Positions 49,019-62,246 of a stretch of 64,000 nucleotides of DNA are shown here, one piece after another; the stretch's first letter is position 1; every line of letters starts with the position of its first letter. A program made the position numbers and the translations under genes. Location: NCBI GenBank assembly GCA_032207245.1, contig CM063502.1:141625495-141689494 (forward strand), given 5' to 3'. Under the pieces are notes generated by a model. It saw only the letters and a program-made list of their open reading frames with translations, searched no databases and was not told where the DNA came from. This DNA comes from Pardosa pseudoannulata. Taxonomy: Eukaryota; Arthropoda; Arachnida; Araneae; Lycosidae.

Positions 49019-50619
49019 TGCATGAATCTAACAGTCAAAATAACCAGTACAGAAGAGGCAAGGCTATTCACGCTAGATCTAGTTATCTACATTATCTACA
49101 TTCACGTGTAGAGCATATAAAAATAGCAAGCATTGATATTCTGATACATCGAATAATCAATGCTTAGGGTAACTGTTTACTTCGAATTTTAAGTTATTCC
49201 AATTTTCTGAGCTTTTTAGCTGATATCAGGAAAGAGATTCAAATGTTGAGTTAATAAAAAATTCTTGACCATATAATTCTGCTTAATTGTATTTTATAAT
49301 GATTATTAACGTCTCATTGCTTTGAAAGATGAATTTTTAAACAATATAATTATAGTTACAAGCAGTAACTAACGGAAAGTGCTTTGGTCCTAAAATTAAA
49401 CAAATCGTACGCCAGAAAATAAAATATGCTTATTAGTACTTAAAGTACAAAAACAACACCCAATGCATAATTTTGGAGACTTATGAAAAATATATGATCA
49501 GCGTGGATACTCCATTAATCTTTATTTATATTACATATTTTCCAAAGATTAAAATAGTCTTTTGAATGCCATTAACTATAAAGACATAATTCATTTGCGC
49601 GAAGCGACTCCCGTGTTATCTTACTTTTTATAACATAAAATATGGAAACACGAAATATAAATTAGGAAAATAGAAGAATATGCTAACTTTTCGAATAAAT
49701 AGCATTTATATAATTCCTTTGAGAGCTATAAGGCATCATACAGAATGAGAGTTAAATATCTCGATAGCTGCTGGGAATATATATTTCCCAAAGAAAAACT
49801 AAGAAAAAAGGTCAGAATCCACATAATATATGAAAAACATAGTGGCTTTATGCTTCTTACGAAATTGAACTTTATTATCTATGAAAAAATATGCTCGCTA
49901 TAAAAATATCAGCAAATTACCTTTGCCATATACTAAATATAAATATAATATTTTACCCTCGTTGTAGAATTTTAAAATGCATAAAGTCTAATAATTGTTA
50001 ATAGAGTGTGTTTCCCTAAAAAACGTTCTAACCCATCTATTACTAACACTATCCTTCCCTTCCCACAGAAAACATAAAAAAGAAAAGAAAGCAGGATATC
50101 TACTTAAATATAAGTAAAGAAAAGAAAAATTAGTCTTCAGAAACACTAGCATAAAATGTACGTAATAAAATAACCTAAGAGCTCGGTTCAGGATTGCAGC
50201 GTGAGAAAAATTTCAAAATACATATAGATACGGCTGAGAATACATTTGGGTACATATCTATTCTTAAATTTGAATTCATTTAAAATTTCGTTGCATGAAT
50301 CTTAATTTGTACATAATTCTTTGCCTCTCTGTCTTCTGCTTGAAGGAACGTATTTATTTAACCGCCATGGTATAAACTGCAAATTACTGCAGGTACTACC
50401 ATAAAAGCCCCATTAGGAAAACTAATACACAGGGTCTTTATGGAGGGTCGGTTGGTACGCCAGCGCTTTAGCTATTCCACCAGTGACCAGCCTTAATGGA
50501 CGAAAACTGAAGTAAGGGAACTATGCATGGGACGTTTAAAAGTATATCAGACAGTTACTGCAACTTTCCTATGTGAATTAAATCTAACGTGATCTTAAAC
50601 TACGGGAAAGCATTTGTTT
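49019..50619. other. AT-rich spacer with a faint tRNA-like patch
   Basis: At 50440-50500 the minus strand reads AATAGCTAAAGCGCTGGCGTA, which resembles an A-box, but no B-box follows. Otherwise nothing recognised. Confidence 0.4.
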
Positions 50620-50632
50620 ACGTGTGTGTATG

Positions 50633-50666
<34 letters not shown>

Positions 50667-50668
50667 TG

Positions 50669-50750
<82 letters not shown>
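50620..50750. repeat. (TATG)n(TA)n microsatellite
   Basis: TATG units followed by more than 35 TA units. Confidence 0.97.
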
Positions 50751-50753
<3 letters not shown>

Positions 50754-50800
50754 AGATCTAAGAAGGGAGTAGTTGGAAATTACGTGAGTTAAAAGCGATT

Positions 50801-51650
50801 TTAACCCATATTGGACCGTTGTCCTAAAAATAGGACAGCAAATAAAATTCCATTTAATAATAAAGTTATAAATATTTTCTGAGAGGATTTTATTTTAACA
50901 CCTTTAAAATAGACACATTTTAACATAGTAACAAAAAAATTAAGAAATCAAATTATATTGTATTGTAAAATTTATTTTCAGCAACCTCTTAAAAATTGTC
51001 ATTTTTTAATCTTTAATTTTATATTTCTTATTATTTTTTTTTCAAACATCGTGGAGGTTACTTTTAGTTTAAAAAAAGAGCTAACAATGTAGCTGAAAGT
51101 TTTTGTTGAAAAATATATTTTACGCGTGTATTTTGTAAGTATAAAAAAGGTGCCCTAAAATTAATACGACGGTCTAATCCCGATTATTTTTCCATGAATT
51201 CGATGATAGCGCACATTATTTTCTTATCTTTCAATGAAAACCAGTTCAAACACCTGTTCACACACCTAGACATAACAAGGGGTAAATAGATGTCTATTCT
51301 ATTAAAAAAAAACTGGAGATTGCAAGACAAACTTACTCTTTTACTGCCAGTTCAATAACTGCATGGGAAAATCAAGAACAGTATGCTTAAAATGTAATGT
51401 TGAACTTTGTTTTGACCATTTCTTCAAATTTAATCTATGAAACAGCCTAATGCAATGTAAGTGATATTTATTAAGTTTTAGTAGTATATTGGACCGTTGT
51501 CCTATTTATAGGACAGCCAATTACATAAAAAATTAAAAATATTTTTTTTTCAAAATTTTGGTTTTATATACTTAGTTACACCGTATTAATGATATGGATT
51601 AAGTTTTAACTTACAGAAATATTTAGTTGGTGTGGTACAATATGGGTTAA
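50801..51650 (+). mobile_element. piggyBac deletion derivative, 850 bp
   Basis: Ends are TTAACCCATATTG on both sides. Palindrome GTCCTA-AAAA-TAGGAC lies 16 bp inside the left TTAA (50821-50836). A second copy with nearly the same 33-bp context lies at 51485-51516, 130 bp from the right end. A CRD remnant is at 51321-51440. The paralogous empty site at 29692-29935 proves insertion at TTAA without other change. Confidence 0.9.
51321..51440 (+). pseudogene. piggyBac transposase C-terminal CRD remnant
   Basis: A 39-residue frame closing in TGA reads CKTNLLFYCQFNNCMGKSR, then TVCLKCNVELCFDHFFKFNL. The V-C-x2-C-N-V-x-L-C-F-x2-F/H-F-F pattern is the piggyBac cysteine-rich domain. Upstream coding is degenerate: a neighbouring frame (SNPDYFSMNS) may be transposase but is not secure. 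There is no start codon. Confidence 0.82.
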
Positions 51651-51928
51651 GAAGGGAATTCTTTTATAATAATAAAATAAATGAAAAAGACCCACGCTCG
51701 CGTAAGCTTTTAGGATAATCCGGTCAGGCGGAAACATTTTGAAACAATTCGATGAGCTTGCAAACAGATAAGTTTTCAGTGAGCGCGTGGATATGGAGCT
51801 GTCAACAACATTCTACGCGTCTTCGACGAAAAAGTGAAAATGGCGCAAGTTTTACTTTAACGATGGTTTAATAAACTTATTATTGTCAAGAAGACTGTTT
51901 TCCATTCGCCTTAACTCTGGATCACGAC

Positions 51929-53009
<1,081 letters not shown>

Positions 53010-53215
53010 AGCCATTTGCCCGGGCAGCTGAGAAATGTGGTGAAGGACAGAAAATTTGCATTTATTTTAGAGTTAGTTTTGTGAGACTGTTAAAATAATT
53101 TTAAGTCTCGGATACTTCTTTAGATATTTTGAGGCTGGGAAAATAAATTAAAAGGAATAAGAATGGGAAAGAGGATAATTTTTAGGAGAAGTATAATAAT
53201 TTGGATATATTGCAT
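53010..53215 (+). repeat. Dispersed repeat R2, copy 2
   Basis: Homologous to 27335-27590 (see there). Confidence 0.6.
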
Positions 53216-53452
53216 ATATATACATATATAATGCCCAAAACTAATTTGAAATAATTTATCAAGATCGAAACTCATTTTTTCAAGATCGAGTAAGGTAATG
53301 GGTTTTCCAAAATACCTAGCAAAGGGAAAATGACAAGTTCAAACTTCTAAACGGGTTTGGATCAAAAACAGAATTTAGATTTAGAAAATCTAGGAAAGAG
53401 AATGCAAAACGTTTGAGCTAACATATAAACTCGGTGTTAAATAGGCCTAAGA

Positions 53453-53500
53453 CAGGGGTCGGAAGACTGCAGCTCATGATCCGCACGCGGATCTTCGAAT
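53453..53500 (+). mobile_element. Possible hAT terminal fragment
   Basis: CAGGGGTCGGAAGACTGCAG followed by CTCATGATCCGCACGCGGATC is close to the CAGGGGTCGGCAAACT-type ends known for hAT elements. No partner end found. Confidence 0.4.
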
Positions 53501-53781
53501 AGACTTTTGTGACTTTTCACAGTTCTGCCTCATGTGTAGTATCAAGAGCAATATCAATTCTTTGATACCTTCGTTCTGTTGTTTCATTGACAATTTAGAT
53601 CTTCTCTCTTGAAAGTTTACCGACTCTTGCTGAGGAATATCCGTTACTTAAAAACCATAATTTCATTAAAGCTAATAGAAAAGCAAAGCATTATTAAAGA
53701 GCAAAGTTTATTCACAGCGAAAGATAGCGAGCGGATAACTTTAGAACCAGTTGAAAATCTTCAGAGCTACGGGCACTTCAG

Positions 53782-54101
53782 CCAGAGTTTGTTGATTCGA
53801 ATACTGCTGTTAACATGAATCTTCGCAGCCTTTCGAAATCTGCTTTAAGCAGTACATTCTGAACTTAACCCTTATGCTAAAAAAAATAAAGACCTCTGCA
53901 TTTTAAACCAAGCCTAAAGTTGAGTGGTAACTATGCTGTTATATTTTCACTGCTCGAGGTCTTATTAGACTGGATCTTACTTATTAATGATGATTCGTTA
54001 TGGCTACAGACTTTTAAGATCCCAACCTACTGTTTCCAGTGTAAAACGATGTGCCTTTTTACTATGCGACTGATATCCTCTAAGTGTTATTCTAGAAAGC
54101 A
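53782..54101 (+). repeat. Large inverted duplication, left arm (contains SINE-A)
   Basis: 320 bp almost identical (by eye about 95%) to the inverse of 55921-56238. The outer part is a SINE-A body (GATTCGAATACTGCTGTTAAC, TCTGCTTTAAGCAGTA, CCTTATGCT). The inner part (TTTTCACTGCTCGAGGTCTT, GACTGGATCTTACTTATTAA, GTAAAACGATGTGCCTTTTT) is otherwise unique sequence. Confidence 0.93.
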
Positions 54102-54508
54102 CTATTCCGATGTATTTTCTCTGAGTTAACATCACGCCAGTGTGAAACGTTTAAGAAATATTTTGAAGATGTCATGACGATGCTTTTAGTTCAGATTTAT
54201 TTTCGGCCATGATTACATGACTTTGCCTCTAGGATCTGCATTTTGGTGAGCTACACAATTTCTGTGTACCATATTTAAAATGTATCGCATACTGTGTTTC
54301 ATATATAAAATGTGGACTCGTGCAAGACATTCATCTACAAACAGAAAGAAGGGCAATGTGAAAAGTGTGCATGATGTGTTATTCAGACAGTCATTAAAGT
54401 GTTCGAATAATCACAGACTGCGTAGGAATCGATAACGTGACTGCGCTCACCATCATTGCCTAGGATTTGCAGAGAAAAATATGTGCCAATTAGAAGCTCT
54501 ATCATGGC

Positions 54509-54694
54509 AATGTACCTTGCCCCATCTGCTTCGTAGTCAACAACTGCCTGGCCTCAAACGGCGTCGCAATGCTTTTCCATGTCCCGGAGGACTTTTTTTT
54601 TTCCCTGAATTGAAGACAGTCCTAAAAGGAAACCGCCATGGCACCGTAGCAGACATCCAAGTAGCTTGGATTAATACGTTGCTTGAACATTTTT
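54509..54694 (+). pseudogene. Decayed mariner-type transposase C-terminus
   Basis: The frame VVNNCLASNGVAMLF-HVPED-FFFFPELKTVLKGNRHGTV resembles the region after the second aspartate in mariner transposases. The expected YSPDLAP-type block before FFLFPKLK, which contains the third catalytic residue, is missing. A frame change near 54600 (T-run) is needed. It lies in the spacer of the inverted duplication. Confidence 0.6.
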
Positions 54695-55568
54695 AAAAAA
54701 CAGCACTATCAGGGGATTTTCTAATCATAGAAAACTCGTTTGTAGAAGTGCTTCGATGCTCAAGCGCCCTCTTTTAAAGAATTTTGTTTGTTTGTATCAA
54801 TACCTTCATTATATATTTTTTCAAGAATTTGGTCTCATTAATTTTTATAAAAACCATGTATGTATACACATATACGTTTATTATTATTAAGAAATAACAT
54901 AGATACCTGGATAAAACTCATTCTGTATATTGATTGACGATTCCTGAGATACAGATGTGTGAGCGAAAAGTGAAATTCAAATCTACGAAATCACGTGAGT
55001 AATTAAGTCTGAACCTTCCCTATTCTGCCTCTACGGAAAGTGCGTGTGAGCATTATGATCTTGCTTTCCTGGAAAAAAATATTTGTTTAGTTGCAAGAAA
55101 CCGTAGATTTTAGTAACACGAAGTACAGTGATGATAGAGGTTAGCCATGTGATAACCGTAAAGTTTTAATTATTTCTAAGAAATAACCTAAATATCTGTA
55201 TAAAAGTTATTCTGCATATTAATTCTAGATCTATATAATGTTGTAATTTGCAGCAATTGATGTTGATTTATTTGGTTTCAGCAAGAATTGAAGTAACCCG
55301 CATTATAGAAAAGATGAAGCTCACAGAGCGATTATACAATGACATTCTCCGAAAGATCACGAAACGCTGGGAGAATTGTATAAATGTGAAAAATGACTAT
55401 GTACAGAAGTCACAAGAATAACAAAAAAAAATTAAGCTTTTTATCTTGATTATTTTTTACTAATAATTAAGACTTTACGGTACACACACAAGCACACCCT
55501 CGCATGCGTATGAGTAAATCCAGAAATGTAAAACATTCAGAAGAATGTAAATAAAATTTATTTGACGT
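54695..55568. other. Spacer between the inverted arms
   Basis: A weak direct duplication is visible: AAGAAATAACATAGATACC at 54889 and AAGAAATAACCTAAATATC at 55179, each followed by a TATTCTG.ATATT.ATT block. No gene. Confidence 0.4.
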
Positions 55569-55808
55569 TTCACCCTTAGACTTCTGGTGGGACATACACG
55601 TCCCATTAAAAGCTTAAAGATTACTTCAGAGATAAAAAGTGTTTCAAAACTTATGGCTAAGTAACCAATTATAGAATGAAATTTACTTTAAAAACGTTAG
55701 TCAAAAAATTTCCAATGATAAAAATTTATGTTATTTATGACCTAATTTGTATACTTGGATTTAATAATAATAATAAAACCTATTTTTTAATGATAGTGAA
55801 AGGGTTAA
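55569..55808. mobile_element. Candidate 240-bp piggyBac MITE
   Basis: The left end TTCACCCTTAGAC (TTAA with one change) is followed 16 bp in by TGGGAC-ATACAC-GTCCCA (55588-55605). The right end, inverted, is TTAACCCTTTCAC. The 16-bp spacing equals that of the element at 50801. The TTAA on the left is mutated and the right palindrome is not evident, so the call is tentative. Confidence 0.5.
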
Positions 55809-55920
55809 ATCACTTCATTCATGAAAAATAGAATTTCTTTCTGCACATAAGTCTCGCAAATTTCTGTTTCCAAAGGTAAGCAAGTGAAATTTTTCAACGG
55901 GAAAGCATTTAATATTATAA

Positions 55921-56238
55921 TGCTTTCTAGAATAACACTTAGAGGATATCAGTCGCATAGTAAAAAGGCACATCGTTTTACACTGGAAACCGTAGGTTGG
56001 GATGTTAAAAGTCTGTAGCCATCACGAATCATTATTAATAAGTAAGATCCAGTCTAATAAGACCTCGAGCTGTGAAAATATAACAGCATAGTTCCCACTC
56101 AACTTTAGGCTTGGTTTAGAATGTAGGTCTTTATTTTTTTCAGCATAAGGGTTAAGTTCAGAATCTACTGCTTAAAGCAGATTTCGAAAGGCTGTGAAGA
56201 TTCATGTTAACAGCAGTATTCCAATCAACAGACTCTGG
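55921..56238 (-). repeat. Large inverted duplication, right arm
   Basis: Inverse of 53782-54101, separated by about 1.8 kb. The SINE-A portion continues outward beyond the shared part to about 56280, with a recognisable head (GGCCAGAGCGTCTGGCC on the minus strand), whereas the left copy is cut there. Confidence 0.93.
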
Positions 56239-56280
56239 TTCCAAAAGGCCAGACGCTCTGGCCATTCACTCATCGTCAAC

Positions 56281-56893
56281 TTAAGGAAAAATGGTACAGA
56301 AAAATTCATAATATTTCCCTTACAGGCCGTTTATGACTTATTTCCTATGATTTAGCCACCTTATTAACACCCAAATTATTTATCTTGAATATACAAAGAT
56401 AAATATTTTAAATCTATTAATAGTCTCTAGGTTATTAAACAGTAAAAAAATATTAAATTAAAATAACTTTAAATATTACAACCTGTCTTTATGGGTTTAA
56501 AGGATTATAGGCTGACATTCAAGAAAAAAAAGCAAAAATTTTTAACACCAGATTTACTTAATATCATAATGTAAACACAGTACTGTAAAATAACGTTTTA
56601 TAATAGATATAGCTATTTTTTATGATTTCAGTTAATGTAACTGCTGAAAAGGTAAATTCCTGTGTAGGTAGACATGTCAACTTTTAAATATTAGAAATAA
56701 TAGGACACTAATTTGCATCAGAGAGGTAGTGATGCTTTATACCATAAACCCTGGATAATTGCATCTGTGCATCATTAAGCCCATATTAGATGATTTTGTG
56801 TACGTTTTCTGCTGAAAAAAGAAACTAATAGTTTCTACAAAAGTATCTAAAATCACATAAAATTTCAAATATACAATATTTCATTTTCAAAAT

Positions 56894-56927
<34 letters not shown>

Positions 56928-57739
56928 GACACATTTCTGAAATGAAAAGTTAGATGAAGTGTGTTTATTTCACACATTTTCAGTATAACCCATATTTTTA
57001 TGATAAGAAATGATTATTTTAAAAAAATCTTAGAAATATAATGAGGGTAGAACTCAGAAATATACTACTATATATCCCAACCCAATCTTATCAGACAAAA
57101 AATCTATAACTTTTAATCCAAAGATTTCTGCCTTACCTGTAGTTTTGGAAGAGGTAACATGCTGACATTTTCAGAACAAGTATATTTAACATCTATACAA
57201 AATGCTTTTAATATTTTTTATTTCATATGCTATATGAGTTTGAGAAAATAATTTATTAATTTTGATTTTCTGGATGCAATGTATTTTTTTAGTCCTTTAC
57301 ATGTATATTTTTATGACAAAAAATTGGAAAAATCATATACTTCAGACTGATTTTTGTAGAATCATAATCACTCGCTAAATTCGTAGCAGTTACCAGGTCT
57401 ACGTGAAGAGCATGAAAAATCATAAAACGTTGATCCAAAACTCAAAATCATAAATAGTAGAGGACATTTGAAAAATTGACAAACAAATTATAGGATTTCC
57501 ATATGCTTTCACTGAAAAGGGAGAATCATTTTAATTAATCATAAAAATTTTACACTCTATTTTTAACTGTTCTCAAATAAGGGCATGGAGCATTAATGGG
57601 TTTATGTAAAAATTGGTTATATTTATTTTAAATTAAAATTGATTTGTTGAAATTTAAGATACCCCAATATATACAATAACTTTTTTTTTTAGCAAAATTT
57701 AGGATTAGAAATAATAATTATATTTTTATTCTATATTAT
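56281..57739. other. AT-rich spacer
   Basis: Includes a (TA)13 run at 56897-56923. No gene recognised. Confidence 0.5.
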
Positions 57740-58325
57740 TATTTATTTTTTCTCATTAGTATATATATTTTTTAATGTTTAGAAGAAAAATAAATAATAT
57801 ATTTTTATTTTTAACTAACTTAATTTTACTTATGAAAATCTGATTTATTATACTTATTGATGATTTTATTATTTAAATTATTGCTGAGAATAAAATGTCC
57901 ATTTCTGTACTTATATATACACTTCAAGGTGTATTTGACTTTTAAATGGCAGCATATAAAAACAATCAGTCAAATAAACTTGAAATATTTATATTGAAAA
58001 TTGACATAGACACATATGTACAGTAACCTTTTACTTGTGTCTTTTTCTGGTCTTAGCAAAATCCTATAGGAAATAATGCTAACTTTCTCTTAGTTATACG
58101 CCTCTCTCATTAGTATATATATTTTTTTGAGGGGGAAGGGGGAGAAATAAGAAATGCAATTTTTTTTCCGTTAAACTAACTTAATTTTGTCATCCAACTA
58201 AGTATCTTCCAGAATTTTGCAAGCTCTGTTACTTATTGATGATTGTTTATTTTCTCTACTTATTGCTGAGAATAAAATGTCCATTTTCTGTACTGGTATA
58301 CTGAACCTTATCCGACACTTCAAGG
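57740..58325 (+). repeat. About 365-bp direct duplication
   Basis: TCATTAGTATATATATTTTT, TAACTTAATTTT, TTACTTATTGATGAT and TTGCTGAGAATAAAATGTCCA followed by ACTTCAAGG occur at about 57755-57950 and again at about 58105-58325. The second copy is richer in non-A/T bases and may be nearer the ancestral sequence. The overlapping short frames are not coding. Confidence 0.8.
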
Positions 58326-59266
58326 AAACAGGTTGTATTGGAAAATCTTACATTAAGTGGCAGATCATTGATAAAAAGAGGAAAAAGCAGTCAAATCCTG
58401 CACCTTGAATAGTAGTGCTAGTAAAATTGAAAACATTGAAATTATTGATAAAATGTATCCTTCTTGGAAGCATCTGTATTCATATATATTCATGTCCTTG
58501 TAGCAACTGCTACTGGATACTGCTGAAGGAGAATTATTTCGCAATTAGGATGTCACAAAAACTGAATGAGAATAACAATCCTTGTTTAGCACATTCTGGT
58601 AGGAAGCCTATTTTGCATTGCATATGTACATCAATATGCATATAAGCATTGCTTATTTTCCCATGATTTCATAAGATGATTATATTCTTCCTATGTAATA
58701 GTTTAGTATGATTTCCACATATCTTCCATTAGAGAGTGTTTTCATTATGTGGTAGTGAAACCTTGACTGCTTAACTTCTTGCTTATAAAAAAAAAAGGTG
58801 CCAAAAATGGAATTTTTTCTTTAATTTTGGTCATTATCATTAAACTGTTAAAAAGATTATTTTTGAAAAAAAAAATTAAATGAAATAATTATTATTTTCA
58901 ATATATGGGAGATGTTAATGGATTACAGTAAATTTTGCTCAAATTACAGCAAAATAAATTCAATCACAGCCTTCTGGATAAATATAATAAACTAATACAA
59001 TATTATTATCCATCAATTGTCATTTAAATTCCATATCCTTCAGTTTCCTTCGATTTTATAAATCCTTTACATCATCCAAGAAATAGTGACAAATGGCCCA
59101 AAACTTCTGAAATTTTCACAGGAAAGTATCTCTATCTATTGGAAAAATAGCAAATTAAATATCATGCAATGGACAAACCAATTTTGGGTTTCCCAAAATT
59201 GAAATAAGTTTTTTTCTCTTCTCAAACTCAGGTTGGGTATTCAAAAATTAGTATATTTGTGTGCCT
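58326..59266. other. Spacer, nothing recognised
   Basis: Short frames at 58415-58645 lack coding features. Confidence 0.45.
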
Positions 59267-59300
59267 GAACTGAGTTCGGTTGTCACAGGCAAAGGGTTAA
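59267..59300 (-). mobile_element. Solitary piggyBac-like end
   Basis: Read on the minus strand: TTAACCCTTTGCCTGTGAC, then GAACT-C-AGTTC about 19 bp inside the TTAA. Partner end not found. Confidence 0.35.
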
Positions 59301-60698
59301 TGGCATCTTTTTTTTTTTTTTTTTGTGAACTTGTGGCTACAATGGCAGATAGAAATGTGTTGTCTTACATAAGATTTAAGATGACATATTACAGGTTTAG
59401 TAAAAACATTTATATTGGATACTTTTGGTGAATAATAAGCTGAGACTATAAAAATGAGTGGCATCCATGGTATCCAGATTTCACTCTGATAAATTTCTAG
59501 AATTTCTATCACTTTAAAGTTGTTTGCGAACTCCTGCTGCATTGGTAGAACTCCAAGATAACATTTGGCAGGCCATTAGAGGAATTCATCTAGACATGCT
59601 GCAGTGAACATAAATCTGTTTTGCATACTGTTTACACCATCTATAAATAAAAATACCATCATCTTTTTAATGCTTTTTGAGAAATTTTGATCTCTCTTTG
59701 ATTCCATTTGTGAAAATTGTAATTTTCCCAAACATCCCATTTTTTAATGAGCATTTAAAGGTTTAATGAATTTCAGATGCACTCAGTAAAGAGAAAGCAA
59801 AAAGCATTACAGCATTCATTGTGTATTAGAAAACTTTTCAGTGATTATATAACAATCACAACTATTGGTATTAATAGACTATTTTCAAATAAATAAGATA
59901 AAAATCAAGCTTTTGAAATTGCCAATTTCCTTTTAAAATCATAGAATACAGTAAACGACTATGAAAGAATTTTTCATTATCTTAATAAATATGTTTGATA
60001 AATATATTTTAATTATCAAAATTCCTTCAGCAGGATTAAAGTTACATACCTGTGCAGCAGATAAATATTGTGCTCCCATTCAACCATTTAGTGATATATC
60101 CAGTATTATCTATCATAACAATTTCTAATTCATTAAGTCTGCAGAACATGTATGAACTTGAAATTTTAAATGTGAATGATTAAATGAGACTCATCTGTAT
60201 TACTAACTTTAAAAAACTATTTCTAGAAAATTTAAGCATATTAACAAAATACATTATTTTCTTAGTTTTATTTTCAATAGATAGCAGATGATTGCATATA
60301 TTGTAAAATCATGAATTAGCAAAGTCGAATTTATTAATCAGAGTGATATAGCATGGGGTTAAGGACATTGGGTATTTTTACTACGAAAAATTATTTTGGT
60401 TGAATAAAAAAAAATCTCTTCTCAATTGGTGTATTTACTAGCAGTAAATTTAGTACAAGAATAGGAGAAAGTGTACTGACAGTAACTTGATTAGTGACAA
60501 TAAAACTCAATTATAGCTTAAAAATTGGCTTTTTTTGCTGCTCATTTTTATTTAATCTATGCATTTATTCAAGCTGGTTTGTGTTTTATTTTTTAGAGCA
60601 TGTGAAAGGTGTTTCCATAAAAAATTTACAGTAATCTGATCTAAGGCTTTTTCATGCTACAGAATGATGTCAATAAAGGTACCACCACATTATACATT
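59301..60698. other. AT-rich spacer downstream of haspin
   Basis: Includes a T17 run at 59308-59324. No gene recognised. Confidence 0.5.
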
Positions 60699-60710
60699 AT
60701 TTACAGAAGA

Positions 60711-60821
60711 GTTTGGTTTGGTCTACTGTTTAGCTACACAGGGGCTAATGAGACTGGGACCTACTTTTTAAAACCAATTCCGAACAGCTGCAAACATCCA
60801 TGCCATCAGTGGGATTCAAAC
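60711..60821 (-). mobile_element. 5'-truncated SINE-A with target duplication
   Basis: Flanked by ATTTACAGAAGAG (60699-60711) and ATTTATAGAAGAG (60822-60834). The copy starts at the B-box region, so the A-box part of the tRNA head was never copied, as expected for incomplete reverse transcription. Confidence 0.85.
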
Positions 60822-60834
60822 ATTTATAGAAGAG

Positions 60835-61639
60835 GAATCAAAATATCATGATCTGAGAAAGAAACTTATACATGTTCCTCAACATACAGAAAAAGTAGTT
60901 TATAGATTTCATGTACAGTGATATCAAACAATAAATTTCTTGCTAGCACATATGCTATACTAACAGTGCTCAAATAGTTAAAAAAATTTCACACTAAAGA
61001 GTGTATTGACCTATTTAAAGCATTTACATTAAATTCATTTAAATATTTTAAGCTTATTCAATCCATTGAAAGCAGAAGATTAAAATAAAGAAACAAAAAA
61101 TAAATATGAGTGTTCTAAATCTCTGACCATTAATTTACACTGGTTACATCAAAATATTTATCCCAAAATGATGTGAAAGTTTAAATAAAAATAATCTGTA
61201 AAATACTTCAAATTGCCTAATTTCAGTCACAAAGAAAGAGTCAAATTTTTATAAAGTAAAATAAACTACTATAAGCTCAAAACATTTTACAGTTACTTTT
61301 TAATTTAGATATAAAGAATACAGTCTATAAGACTATAATAATAATTTTACAAAGAAATAAGGTAAATGATATATTCATATACACATATTCAGGAAGTGTA
61401 TGGACACATATAACATTAAAAATGAAAATGATAAATATTTACTGATATAAAATTTAGCTAAATGAAATCTCTGTAAACATACAAAAAATTTTATCACTTG
61501 CACAGAAAGACTAGTTACTTTCTTAATAAGCCATATGTAAAAGCATATTACAAATATTAATATGTATATAAAACTATGTGTTTTTAGGAAAATGTGTAAC
61601 AATCAACTATAGTTTTGTACTAAAATAAATGTAATATTT
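60835..61639. other. AT-rich stretch, probable haspin 3' UTR and flank
   Basis: Lies just after the haspin stop codon on the minus strand. No clear polyadenylation site could be fixed. Confidence 0.4.
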
Positions 61640-61940
61640 TTAATGGCATAAACTAAGTTTGGATTTTTGAATAGAATTTCTTGATATAAGGATGGATTTC
61701 TTTGTCAATTCTGAATCAGCATCACTTCTCTCAAAATATATTGGAGTAATGCCACATGCTGATAGGCATTCCACAGCACAGTTACAACTTGTTAGTTGTT
61801 CACTGAACTTATCAATAGCTTTCAGTCCTCTTTTATGAGCTTTGGTAGATGGACGACTGTACTCAAATTCTTTGAATTTCTGACACAAATACTTTAGCCA
61901 AAGTACATTTGAATAGAAACAGGCTTCTTGCCACTGATTC
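61640..61940 (-). CDS. haspin: Haspin kinase, last coding exon
   Basis: Minus strand. The acceptor TTTATATAG (AG at 61942-61941) is followed by 301 nt: one base that completes a GGG codon with the previous exon, then 99 codons and TAA. The start NQWQEACFYSNVLWLKYL matches the end of the haspin kinase domain, where YSNVLWLHYL is strongly conserved. Haspin is the mitotic kinase that phosphorylates histone H3 threonine 3 at centromeres and so recruits the chromosomal passenger complex. The segment after about residue 60 (SCNCAVECLSACGITPIY) is cysteine-rich and extends past the point where the vertebrate protein ends, so it may be lineage specific. No stops or frameshifts are present. Confidence 0.88.
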
Positions 61941-62168
61941 CTATATAAATATAGGTAACATAAAATTACTAATAGAAAGGATATATATACATAAAAGTTA
62001 GTAAAAGTCTAAAATTAAAAATCAAATCAATATAACCAACAACTTTTTCTTAAAATTTTAATAAATATTATAGAAGTATAGCATAAAACAGAAAAGTATG
62101 ATTCATTTTCTAAAAAAAAAACATGAATATTATTGGGATGAAATTTTTAGTTTGAAACAAATAGATAT

Positions 62169-62246
<78 letters not shown>

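Noticed and set aside
58217..58645. Two adjacent short plus-strand frames as a split gene
   Set aside because: They overlap a local direct duplication, and no conserved motif or splice signal joins them.
61375..61602. 75-codon minus-strand frame next to haspin
   Set aside because: It is hydrophobic and low-complexity, lies after the haspin stop and has no coding signal.
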